Positions 1 through 8,600 of a stretch of 63,068 nucleotides of DNA are shown in pieces. The first letter of the stretch is position 1; each line of letters starts with the position of its first letter. The translations under genes and the position numbers were made by a program. Source of the DNA: Fibrobacter sp. (GTDB lineage: Bacteria; Fibrobacterota; Fibrobacteria; Fibrobacterales; Fibrobacteraceae); NCBI GenBank assembly GCA_017649565.1, contig JAGCGO010000103.1:1-63068 (forward strand), given 5' to 3'. The notes beneath the pieces are model-generated. The model was not told the origin of the DNA and did not search any database. It saw nothing but the letters and a program-made list of their open reading frames with translations.

Positions 1-543
1 AATGTCCTTGTACTGCTGCTTGAGTTCTTCCATGGCGACGGCGCCTGCGCCGCTAGCGCTCTGGTAAGAAGAAATGTGGATCTTCTTGATGTGGGAAATC
101 TTTTCGATCGGGTTCAAGACCACAACCATCATGATGGTCGTGCAGTTCGGGTTCGCGATGATGCCCTTGCCGCCGAGTTCAGCCTTGTAGAGCTTGATGT
201 CTTCGGGGTTCACTTCGGGAACGACCAGCGGGACGGTCGGGTCCATGCGGAAGAAGCTCGTGTTGTCGACCACCACGGCACCGTTTTCGACGGCGATGGG
301 GGCGAATTCCTGGGAAATCGCGGCACCAGCGGAGCTGAGCACCAGGTCGATACCCTTGAAGGAATCCTTGTTCAGAACTTCGCACTTGAGCGTTTCGCCC
401 TTGAACTTGAATTCCTTGCCCGCGCTACGTTCGGAGGCGAGGAGCTTCAGGCTCTGCAGCGGGAAGTTGCGTTCCTCGAGGATGGAAAGGATTTCTTGGC
501 CGACGGCGCCGGTAGCGCCCATGATGGCTACGTTGCGAATCAT
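1..543 (-). CDS. asd: aspartate-semialdehyde dehydrogenase (N-terminal 181 residues, cut by window edge)
   Basis: NADPH-dependent enzyme that reduces aspartyl-4-phosphate to aspartate-4-semialdehyde, the shared step toward Lys/DAP, Thr and Met. The visible N-terminal half has the Rossmann motif GATGAVG at residues 9-15, the phosphate-binding stretch SERSAGKE near 38-45, and the catalytic cysteine in NPNCTTI (Cys134). The frame stays open to base 1, so the C-terminal half lies outside the window. The start is the ATG at 543-541, preceded on the minus strand by AAAGGT. It follows the 322-aa membrane protein gene by 9 bases, so ssb, that gene and asd could be one transcript. Family assignment is secure. 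Confidence 0.95.
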   Translation of the reverse strand, partial: MIRNVAIMGATGAVGQEILSILEERNFPLQSLKLLASERSAGKEFKFKGETLKCEVLNKDSFKGIDLVLSSAGAAISQEFAPIAVENGAVVVDNTSFFRMDPTVPLVVPEVNPEDIKLYKAELGGKGIIANPNCTTIMMVVVLNPIEKISHIKKIHISSYQSASGAGAVAMEELKQQYKDI

Positions 544-552
544 AATTAACCT

Positions 553-1521
553 TTAATTATCTTCTTGTTGAGGTTGGTAGTTTGAAATCAGGTTTTTGAT
601 GTTGTTCTGGAAGCGTCCCAGATAAACTTTTGTTTGGCTGAGCTGGTCGCGGGCCTGCTGGAACTGCTTGACCTGTTCCTCGGAGTTGTCCTGCAGGGAA
701 TAGGTGTACAGCGAGTAGGCGGCGAGCCTGAGGCATTCCGTAGCCTGGATGAGTTCGGAGTGGGCCTCGCTAGCGCTATGCGGATGGAAAAGCCCGAGCG
801 TCTTGCGGTTGAGTGCGGTCGCGTTGTTGTTGATGGCGAGTGCCTGCTGGCTGCGCGCCTCGCGGTCCGCTTCGCTGATGTTGGGCGGGATGAGATCGTA
901 ATCGTCAATAGATGCGGCGATAGACCGCATGCGCTCGATGACCTTGTCGGTCTCGGCGATATAGCTGTTCAGGCGTCCCCTTGCCGCTTCGGGCGACCCG
1001 GGCTTGGCATTTTCGTAGGTCTCCGGTGCACTGGCGGGGCCGGTTGAGATATACGACCCGGTCCGGACCACTTCGTCTGCAGGGGAGCCATTGTTGAAGG
1101 ACTGGATGTAGTCCTGGTACCTCGCGTTGATCTCGGCGATTTCCGAGGGCGAATGGTCGGAGGCGATAATCAACGTCGGGCGTTCCCAGTAGGCAATGCC
1201 GATGAAGCCGACAAGCATCAGGGCTGCAAAGATGGCGTTGCCTGTCTTGGCCGCGCTGTCTTCGCTGCGGATGACGTACAGGATGCCGAAAAGGAACATG
1301 CTCGCGAATGCGAGAAGCACACCACCGTCAGTATTGTAGGTGACAATGGTGTTCTTCATGAAATAGAAGATGCAGTCGATTGCCACAAGGAGAAGCGAGA
1401 GCAAAGTCCCCAGGAGCTTCTGGTTGCGGGTCTCGGCCGATGCGGACATGAGAATCGTGACGAACGTAATCCCGAGCGGGAGAACGAACATCAAGGCAAT
1501 TTCGGCAACCTGCGTATTCAT
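553..1521 (-). CDS. hypothetical four-helix membrane protein
   Basis: 322 aa and not recognised as a named family. The first ~110 residues hold about four hydrophobic segments (roughly 8-26, 37-55, 66-84 and 96-110). The remaining ~200 residues are polar, soluble-looking and predicted helical, rich in Glu, Gln and Arg. It may be an inner-membrane anchor with a cytoplasmic or periplasmic helical domain. It begins 5 bases after the ssb stop and ends 9 bases before asd, suggesting co-transcription. No catalytic motif was seen, so no function is assigned. Confidence 0.75.
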   Translation of the reverse strand: MNTQVAEIALMFVLPLGITFVTILMSASAETRNQKLLGTLLSLLLVAIDCIFYFMKNTIVTYNTDGGVLLAFASMFLFGILYVIRSEDSAAKTGNAIFAALMLVGFIGIAYWERPTLIIASDHSPSEIAEINARYQDYIQSFNNGSPADEVVRTGSYISTGPASAPETYENAKPGSPEAARGRLNSYIAETDKVIERMRSIAASIDDYDLIPPNISEADREARSQQALAINNNATALNRKTLGLFHPHSASEAHSELIQATECLRLAAYSLYTYSLQDNSEEQVKQFQQARDQLSQTKVYLGRFQNNIKNLISNYQPQQEDN

Positions 1522-1526
1522 AGGCC

Positions 1527-1994
1527 TTAGAACGGGAGGTCGTCGTCACCTTCCGGCATCTGGGCGTCGTATGCCGGAGCGGAGGACTGGCTGTAGCTGT
1601 TGGACTGGTTATAGCCGTTACCCTGGCTGAAACCGCCTGCGTTCGGGCCACCCTGGCCACGCGGGGTGAGCAACTGGAACGTGTCCATGTTGACTTCGGT
1701 GGCGTAGCGCTTCTGGCCCGTGGTCTGGTCGGTCCAGCTGCGGTTGGTGAGCGTGCCTTCGACATAGAGGCTCATTCCCTTGCGGACACCGAGCTGTTCG
1801 ATGATGTCTGCAATCTTGCCCCAGCCGACGATATTGTGCCAGTCGGTCTGTTCCTTGGTTTCTCCGTTGTTGTCACGGTAGCGGCGGGATGTGGCGAGGG
1901 AGAAAGAAACGCGCTTGCGTCCAGCGGGGTTTGCACGAATTTCGGGGTCCTTGCCAATGTTTCCAATAAGCATCACTTTATTCAAATAAGCCAT
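1527..1994 (-). CDS. ssb: single-stranded DNA-binding protein
   Basis: Binds single-stranded DNA during replication, recombination and repair. The protein is 155 aa, close to the usual bacterial SSB length. The N-terminal ~105 residues are the OB-fold (start MAYLNKVMLIGNIGKDPE, with WHNIVGWGK and LYVEGTLTNRSW inside). A Gly/Asn/Ser/Gln-rich disordered linker follows, then the acidic tip DDDLPF that recruits partner proteins. An AT-rich stretch upstream (1995-2040) contains TATTAT-like promoter elements and AGGAT as a weak ribosome binding site. It is probably the first gene of a short operon with the membrane protein and asd. Confidence 0.97.
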   Translation of the reverse strand: MAYLNKVMLIGNIGKDPEIRANPAGRKRVSFSLATSRRYRDNNGETKEQTDWHNIVGWGKIADIIEQLGVRKGMSLYVEGTLTNRSWTDQTTGQKRYATEVNMDTFQLLTPRGQGGPNAGGFSQGNGYNQSNSYSQSSAPAYDAQMPEGDDDLPF

Positions 1995-2133
1995 ATTTTT
2001 ATCCTATAATAATTTGCTTTTGCGTGGGCAAAAATAACAAAAATAGAGTGTCAATTTCTGCCTTCCGTTAAAAAAGGGTGGGTTAGTGCCGTTTTTCCAT
2101 TTTTTTGTAAAAAAACGGGTGGACGGCGTTGAT

Positions 2134-2154
2134 AAAAAGCCCTTCTGGGGCTTC
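2134..2154 (-). terminator. rho-independent terminator after the lamin-tail lipoprotein gene
   Basis: Read on the minus strand, AAGCCC, a short loop and GGGCTTTTT form a GC-rich stem followed by a U-tract, about 60 bases past the stop codon at 2215. The rest of the 1995-2214 gap is AT-rich DNA with the ssb promoter side and no gene that I can support. Confidence 0.6.
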
Positions 2155-2214
2155 CGGTGGCGGAATAGGGCTCGCTTGACGGTGTTGTTAGTTTGTATGT
2201 ACTCTAGGCACCTC

Positions 2215-3465
2215 CTATTCGCAGTAGTCCAGCTTGCCGGGCGTAGGTTCGCTCAGGCACCAGGAGTCGCTCTTGTCGCGCTTTTGCCACTTGCGGATGT
2301 TCAGCTGGGAACTCTGACCGTACTTGCTTGAACCCATGGCCGGGATGACTTCCAGGTGCAGGGAGTCGGGCTTGTCGGCATAGTACAGGGAATCAAGGAC
2401 TGTCCCCATGCACTGCAAGACGACCGAACCCTTGGAGTTGCCCATTGCCTTCCATTTGTCGGTATTCTGGTATTCGCTTGGGGCCTTGGCGCTGAGTTCT
2501 GCCAGCACGAGGATGTCTCCCGGGTTGATGCGCCCCGGCACGATGGCGCAGGAACTGCTTGCCACGGAACTGGTCCCGATCGTGCACCCCTCCAGGTTCA
2601 GCGTGTCGAGGCTGCCGTTGTACAGCTCGATGAACTCGTACTGCGAGGAGTCCTTGGTGTTGATTGCGGTGAACACCTCGGTCACGACGATATCGCCGAC
2701 GGAGGGGTAGCGGAAGTATCCGGGCAACCTGAGCGAAACGTCCTTGTTCACCTCGTCTGCCGTGGATACGGCGAGCTGCACCTTGGAGCGGATCGACTTT
2801 ACCGTGAATTCGGGAACGGGGGAGTCCTCGGTGAGCAGGAAACTGTCCTGCAGGCTGTAGATGGTCTTGCCCGCAGAGTCCTTCAGAAGCAGCTTGATTT
2901 CGTAGGTCTCGCCGAGGGGGAGCATCCCGCTCGCAAAGACTGCGTTGATTCCGTCCATCGTCATTTTGTAGGTGTAGGTCGTGTCGCTTGTCTTGAGCGT
3001 GAGCGAGCCGCTGGCGACTCCGGCCGGGTTGCCGAATCCCAGGGGGATTTCCACGTACACGAACCCGACGATGGCATGCAGCGGGATGGTCACGTCGACG
3101 GAACTGCCTGCCTCGATCTTGGTCACGATTTCGCCTTCCTGCATGAGCCCGCCGTTGGCGTAGAGCTTGGCGGAAAGGACCCACCTGTCGTGCGGGAACA
3201 GGTCGAGTTCGAAGCTGCTGTCCTTGTTGTCGTGCACGATGTGCAGTGTGTCGGTCCCGATACAGTCGAGTACGATGCTGTCAAGGCGCGGAGCGGCTGT
3301 GTAGGCGAGCTCGACGGAGACTTTCGAGAGGTCGACCGCGTTCTCCTTTGTACTGCTGGAGTCGTCGCTGCAGCCGGCAAGGGCTCCCAGGGCAATAAGG
3401 GATGCCGTCGCCGTGGCTATGAACGTGGCCCTGGCGGTGTTTTTCTTGTTCTTTTTTGGACTCAT
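2215..3465 (-). CDS. lipoprotein with C-terminal lamin-tail domain
   Basis: 416 aa. After a basic start it has a hydrophobic stretch and a lipobox ending in Cys32 (LGALAGC), followed by a serine-rich linker, so it should be a lipid-anchored envelope protein. Residues ~45-255 look like beta-rich Ig-type modules. Residues ~260-400 match the lamin-tail (LTD) fold: GDIVVTEVF, YEFIELYNGS, INPGDILVLAE, and the closing WCLSEPTPGKLDYCE pattern. LTD domains in bacterial surface proteins are usually non-catalytic beta-sandwich modules. A perfect AAGGAGGT ribosome binding site precedes the ATG at 3465. Monocistronic with its own terminator. The precise role is unknown. Confidence 0.8.
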   Translation of the reverse strand: MSPKKNKKNTARATFIATATASLIALGALAGCSDDSSSTKENAVDLSKVSVELAYTAAPRLDSIVLDCIGTDTLHIVHDNKDSSFELDLFPHDRWVLSAKLYANGGLMQEGEIVTKIEAGSSVDVTIPLHAIVGFVYVEIPLGFGNPAGVASGSLTLKTSDTTYTYKMTMDGINAVFASGMLPLGETYEIKLLLKDSAGKTIYSLQDSFLLTEDSPVPEFTVKSIRSKVQLAVSTADEVNKDVSLRLPGYFRYPSVGDIVVTEVFTAINTKDSSQYEFIELYNGSLDTLNLEGCTIGTSSVASSSCAIVPGRINPGDILVLAELSAKAPSEYQNTDKWKAMGNSKGSVVLQCMGTVLDSLYYADKPDSLHLEVIPAMGSSKYGQSSQLNIRKWQKRDKSDSWCLSEPTPGKLDYCE

Positions 3466-3546
3466 ATTACCTCCTTGTGGAATGGTCCGAAGTCTATAGA
3501 CTTTTTAAGGAGGCTTTTTGTCCAAATTTTTTTGAAAAAATTCCAG

Positions 3547-4038
3547 TTAAAGGTGCAACTTGCTCTTTCCTGCCGTCTGGCGGCTGTTCTGGAGCTTCTC
3601 GGCGCATGCCTTGTCTTGCCGGATAATCTTGACCAGGGCGCTCGGGGTGAGGCCGAATGCCTGGGCGGCTTCCTTCGTGTCGCCGTTCTTTTGCGCCATC
3701 CTGTCGAACACGTGGGCGATGAACAGGGGGAACAGGGCGTTCGAGGGCTGGATGTGGCCGTTGCTGCCGGGGAAGGGAATTTCGACCGCGGGAGGTGTTT
3801 CCCTGACCCTTAGGGCCAGCGCCATCTGCATTTTGCGCAAAGCGTGAGTCTTATTTTCCTTTGCGCTCCTGCCTTCGCACGATTTGATTTCTAAATTGTA
3901 TTGCCGCAAGGTGAGCATGACGCCCGTGTTGGTCTTGTTCCGGTGCTGCCCTCCCGGGCCGCTGCCCTGGAACCCCTTGAGCGTACATGCCCCGAGCAGT
4001 TCGTCCAGCGTCATTCTAAGATAGGTATCGCGATGCAT
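3547..4038 (-). CDS. stand-alone GGQ-domain peptide chain release factor-like protein
   Basis: 163 aa. The core motif GSGPGGQHRNKTNTGV (GGQ at residues 29-31) is the peptidyl-tRNA hydrolysing loop of class I release factors. The stop-codon recognition domains of PrfA/PrfB are absent, so this belongs with ArfB/YaeJ- or PrfH-like single-domain proteins that act on ribosomes. Residues ~100-150 look like a small helical, HTH-like segment (KEAAQAFGLTPSALVKII), and the C-terminus is basic (KSKLHL). Ribosome rescue is an inference from family. The start is uncertain: ATG at 4038 overlaps the start of the divergent lipoprotein gene, and ATG at 4014 is an alternative (155 aa). Neither has a clear Shine-Dalgarno. 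Confidence 0.8.
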   Translation of the reverse strand: MHRDTYLRMTLDELLGACTLKGFQGSGPGGQHRNKTNTGVMLTLRQYNLEIKSCEGRSAKENKTHALRKMQMALALRVRETPPAVEIPFPGSNGHIQPSNALFPLFIAHVFDRMAQKNGDTKEAAQAFGLTPSALVKIIRQDKACAEKLQNSRQTAGKSKLHL

Positions 4039-4755
4039 GCTTTAAAAAATACAATTCTTTATGCCCTTTCCGTGGCTCTTTTGTCGGTTATGGTTTCCTG
4101 TGCCGGATCTTCTAACGGGGAGGCTGCCTCGGTCGAGTCCAAGGAATCCGCTTCGGTAAAGGATGCGAAGCACCAGGAACGCGAACAGGACAAGAAGGCC
4201 ATGCTCGAACAGATGTTCGTGAATTTCCAGAATGCCATCCGCATGAATGTCGATGCCGATACCCTGCTTGCCATGATGACGGATACTTCGGAATACTGGA
4301 TTGACTCGCTCGAACTGCATGCCCGGACCTATACCGAGGAGAACCTGGACACCTGCCAGTTCTACGAGGTCTACGCTATCCTGCTGTACCGCCTTTATGA
4401 ACGCGAGCACCTGTTTGTAAGCCCCGACGACAAGATGGTCTACCTGCTACTGTCCAAGAGCGGTATGGTCAACCGTCTTACGAACCTGAAACTCGGCCCG
4501 ATGGAAGTGAAGAACGACCGTGGCAGTATCGGTCTTGCGTCGAGCCCCAAGGTGCCCATCATGATTTTCGAATGGGACGATTCTGCCTGGAAACTGAACT
4601 TGCCGCAGACGCTCCCGTTGATTACGAAGGGTATCGAGTCCATTGCCGTGAAGAAGAACTGGTCGAGCAAGAAGCTTGCGCTTTACTGGCTTGACAAGGA
4701 ATACCACCTGACGTATTCCCGCCTTGACGATTCCCTTTATCAACCGATCTACTAG
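4033..4755 (+). CDS. hypothetical lipoprotein
   Basis: 240 aa from the ATG at 4033. I chose this start because it gives a clean lipoprotein signal (ALSVALLSVMVSC, Cys23). An upstream in-frame start would place about 44 non-hydrophobic residues, antisense to the GGQ gene, before it. A short AGG lies about 9 bases upstream. The mature part is helical and acidic with no recognised motif; it has WIDSLELHARTYTEENLDTC-type helical segments and a beta-rich C-terminal third. The ATG shares the palindrome ATGCAT with the divergent GGQ gene. It is followed after 27 bases by another exported protein, probably co-transcribed. Confidence 0.75.
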   Translation: MHALKNTILYALSVALLSVMVSCAGSSNGEAASVESKESASVKDAKHQEREQDKKAMLEQMFVNFQNAIRMNVDADTLLAMMTDTSEYWIDSLELHARTYTEENLDTCQFYEVYAILLYRLYEREHLFVSPDDKMVYLLLSKSGMVNRLTNLKLGPMEVKNDRGSIGLASSPKVPIMIFEWDDSAWKLNLPQTLPLITKGIESIAVKKNWSSKKLALYWLDKEYHLTYSRLDDSLYQPIY

Positions 4756-4782
4756 TTTTTGCCGGACTATAGCTTGAAATCG

Positions 4783-5631
4783 ATGAAATCCAGCATTTTT
4801 GCCCTTGCTCTGCTGCTCCTTGTGAGCGCGGGTTTCGCTGCTTCGGCAAAGCCCGTTCCCGTTTTGGCCAAGTTTGATTCCCCGAAGCCTTTTTCGGGAG
4901 AACGCCTGTTCTTTGTGCTTGACTCGCTGGGCGGGGAAGGCAATTGGATGGAATGGGATGCCCATGGCATCCAGGATCCTTCCGTGGACAAGGCGATTAC
5001 TTCTCTGGGGGCAAAACCCGAGATGGTCTGGGTCCTGAGCGAAAGGAAAAAGCCGCTCCTCGCGGCCCTTGTCGCCAAGGGTGCAGGCGAGTCGCTCGTG
5101 TTCTACGAACTTTCTGCACTGGATGCAAAACCCGAACCGCTCAAGCTTACCGAGGTGATGGATCCCAACGTCGTGTTCCGTGATTACAGACAAATTTCTG
5201 CAAACGAGTTCGTTCACCGCGACAAGGACAACTTGAGGGTGGTCGTGTCGGAACAGCGCATCCGATTTGCCTACGTGAACCCGGACAAGGAACCGCTCAA
5301 GTTCGACCCGGATTTCTCGACGAAGACAATCGTTGAAAAGAAGGCCCTGGTCCGTGAATACATGGATTTCCTCAAGTACGAGTATTCGTTGATGCTGCGC
5401 GCCTTTGTGCAGTCGACGCACGGGGTATTCAACTGGCAGCCGTGGCACTGGTACATGACCGAGTGGAACTCGAAGTCCTTTATCAAGGCGAATGAACTCG
5501 AAGCGGTCCTTGCCGCCGGAAAGGCTCCGGCTTATTTTTCCGTGTTCCGAGCCAAGACGGTTGGCGGGGAAATGGTCGAGTTTAGGGCGAACGGAAACGG
5601 ATTCGCCGAACTGGTGATATCAAAGCCGTAA
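4783..5631 (+). CDS. hypothetical exported protein
   Basis: 282 aa from the ATG at 4783 (MKSSIFALALLLLVSAGFA), which gives a standard Sec signal peptide. A TTG eight codons earlier is open but less likely. The mature protein alternates beta segments and has no catalytic motif that I recognise. It sits between a lipoprotein and the PorU-like protease gene, 47 bases upstream of the latter, so it might belong to the same transcript. The mature part is probably periplasmic or at the outer membrane. Function unknown. Confidence 0.75.
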   Translation: MKSSIFALALLLLVSAGFAASAKPVPVLAKFDSPKPFSGERLFFVLDSLGGEGNWMEWDAHGIQDPSVDKAITSLGAKPEMVWVLSERKKPLLAALVAKGAGESLVFYELSALDAKPEPLKLTEVMDPNVVFRDYRQISANEFVHRDKDNLRVVVSEQRIRFAYVNPDKEPLKFDPDFSTKTIVEKKALVREYMDFLKYEYSLMLRAFVQSTHGVFNWQPWHWYMTEWNSKSFIKANELEAVLAAGKAPAYFSVFRAKTVGGEMVEFRANGNGFAELVISKP

Positions 5632-5678
5632 AATTCCGTTTGGGGGATGCCTTTTGCCTCTGTCGCTCCTTTTCTTGA

Positions 5679-8600
5679 ATGGAGCGATTTTCTATTTTAT
5701 GTTTCGTGATCTTTAAGTTCAAAAATTCAGTCTTTGTTGTATTGTCCCTTGTCGCTTGCTGCCTTGCGTCTACGGTTGTCGAAGATTCCCGTTCTCGGTT
5801 CGTCCTGAAGGACATGGTTTATGAGTCTTCTGCCTATACCTGCGAGAATGGCAAGGGTTCCCGCTTTGTTCCGGAGAATGCTGTTGTCTCGGAACATGAC
5901 GGTGTCGCGTACCGCACGTACCGCGTTGCGCTTCCGTCCAAGGAGAAACCTTCTGTCCGCATAGGAAAGGTTAAACTGGTCCCGCTCGGGGCTCCGTTCT
6001 GCGATGCGACCTCGCAAAAGTCCTACCCGCTTTCGGTGAGCGAACCCTTCATGCGCGACGGCCTGTGGATTTCCGAGATTGTCGTACCGCTTTTTGAAAA
6101 AAAGGGAAAATCTATTGCGCTCCGCAAGGAGTTTGAACTTACGGTCGAGTATGCCGGTGGGGCGGTGTCCGGGGTTTACCCCGGCAAACGTGCGGTAAGT
6201 CGCGTTTTGAACCGCAAGTCCGCCGCACGTTTCGGCGTAGAGCAGGGCAAGGCCCGCAAGGCTCTACGCCGCACCGCCCAGAGCTCCCTCAGCGATGTCC
6301 GTTTTCTGATCACGCTTAACGTGGGTGACCGCGATGTTGCCTCGTTTAACGAGGACGGGCTGTACGCTATTGATTTTGATGCTCTGCGCCGTGCGTTGCC
6401 GACCGACAGGCAGGACAGCATCAAGGGCATTCCTATAAACAAGATCTGTCTCTTCGGTGCGAATCCGGATTCGCTTTCCGAGAGAGTTCCTGGCTCGGCC
6501 CTGCTGACTCCGAATCAGATCTTTGAAATCCCGATAGAGATTCATGACCATACTTCCAAGAGCAATCTGACTCCCGACGGAACCTTCGGCCCGGGCGATT
6601 CGATCGTCTTTGTCGGGTACGGGACTTCCATGTGGAAACGTATGGACAGCGAGGATTCCACTTACGAGAACGGCTCGATGGATTACTTCCATTCGTATTC
6701 GCCGTATTCCTTTTACCAGTCTTTTTCGTTTGGCTACAAGACGTCCGGTAACGGGTTGCGCCTTTCCGTTTTGCCCGCTCCGGCTGGCGCTGGCAAGTCG
6801 ATAAAGTTCCTGCGCTATGTCCGCGGCGAAAAGGACGAACGTCTTATAGACTCTTATCATGGCAAGGACTTGGAGTGGGACACCAGGACAGGTAAGGAAT
6901 GGTTCTGGACCTGGCATTGCCGGTTTGACACGACGACTCTTTCTAGCGCAAAACTGAAGTTCCCGCAGACTTCCGATTTGCTCGGGTATGTCGATGGGGG
7001 TGCAAGTTATGTCGCGGTGAGTTTTTTCCCGTACCGTTCGGTTTATGATTCCAATGCGGAACGCACGTTCGACCAGCCGAAGAACGAGGGCCTTTCTGAA
7101 TCCACTTATACCAAAAGGATGAACGGGATTAATTTCTCCTTGGAAGTCAATGGGAAAACTTACAGCAGCAGCACCCTGGTTCCCGGAGGGAACTTCCGTA
7201 TAGACGATGTGAGCCTTAAGCCGAAGGGCAATTTGTTCACGCTGACGCTTTTGCCCAACGAAGTCCAGTACGACAGGTTTGATGGCTATACGGTGGCTTA
7301 CGAGTGGAAGCCCGTCGCGGATACCGCGGAGTGGATCTTGCCCGGCGCGGTTAGCGGCGTAATCCAGATTCCGGTGGGAAAAGATGCAAACCTGCGCCTG
7401 ATGAAGTTTAGGGACTACGAACCGCTAGGTCTGCTAAAGATTGAAAATGGTGTTGCAAAGGACAGTATCGCAAGCGGCGAGGATGTTCGCTATTTGTTGT
7501 ACCGGAACGGAGTGTACCGCAACAATATCTCGGTGACCGCCATCCCGGAGCACACGCCGGGAGCGCTGAACGACCTCGCGGCAATCAACAACAAAACGGA
7601 ATATTTGATTATTGCGCCGACGGTCTTTGGCCAGAAATCCTATGAACTGGCAAAGTTCCGTTCCGAAGGCTCTGCGATAGCGACTTTCCAGACAACGCTT
7701 GTGCTGGCCGAAGACATTTACCGCTATTACAAGGGCGGCTCTCCTTCTCCTGTTGCCATTCGTAACTATATCGCTTATGCAAAGGGTATCTGCCCCAATC
7801 TCAAGTATGTACTCTTGGTGGGGTATGGTCATTTCGACTACCGCGGAGTATCCCAGCTGCGCCTTCCGACGAACTTTATCCCCCCGTTTGAAAAGGAGGC
7901 CGCGGCCTCGGAAGATTTCTTTGGCGTTACGGATTCCGGCCGGGTTGCCATATATGGCAGCGAAGGGGTCGATCTGGCTGTCGGCCGCTTGACGGTGTTG
8001 AGCGAGGATGAACTGAATAGCTATCTGAAAAAGGCCCAGGAGTACGAAAAGGTCGGACTGTACGACCATTCCTTCTGGCGGTCGACCCTTATCGCAGCTG
8101 CCGACGATGCCAAGAATGGAAATGCGGTAGACAAAACGAAGCATACGCACGGGCAAGAAAGGGTTGCCGCGTTGATTGACTCCCTGTCTAGGCAGAAGAA
8201 GTACCGTTGGAACCAGAAAAAGATTTATCTGCTCAACTATAAGGAAGATGCTTCTGGCCAGAAGAAGGACGCCGCCCAGCAAATGCTGGATGCTTTGAAC
8301 CAGGGCGCCTTGATGACGACTTATTTCGGCCATGCCTCGGTTACGGACTGGGCTTCCGAAGGCTTGCTGAAGAACTCCTACGTATCGCGTTTGACAAAAA
8401 CGAAATTGTATACCATCTTGAATTCCTTCTCGTGTTCGACATCGAGGTTCGACAATGGAAAGCCGATCTCGCTGACACATTCTTTTGTCATGAGTCCCAA
8501 TGTCGGTGCTATTGCCGCTATCGGTGCGTTGAGAGAAACCTTCGCGAACGAGAACGAGATGTTTGCCAAGATGCTCATGGAAAGTGCGTTGTTTGATTCG

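Noticed and set aside
2356..3813. 485-codon open frame on the plus strand
   Set aside because: Antisense to the lamin-tail lipoprotein and the GGQ gene, both supported by motifs and ribosome binding sites.
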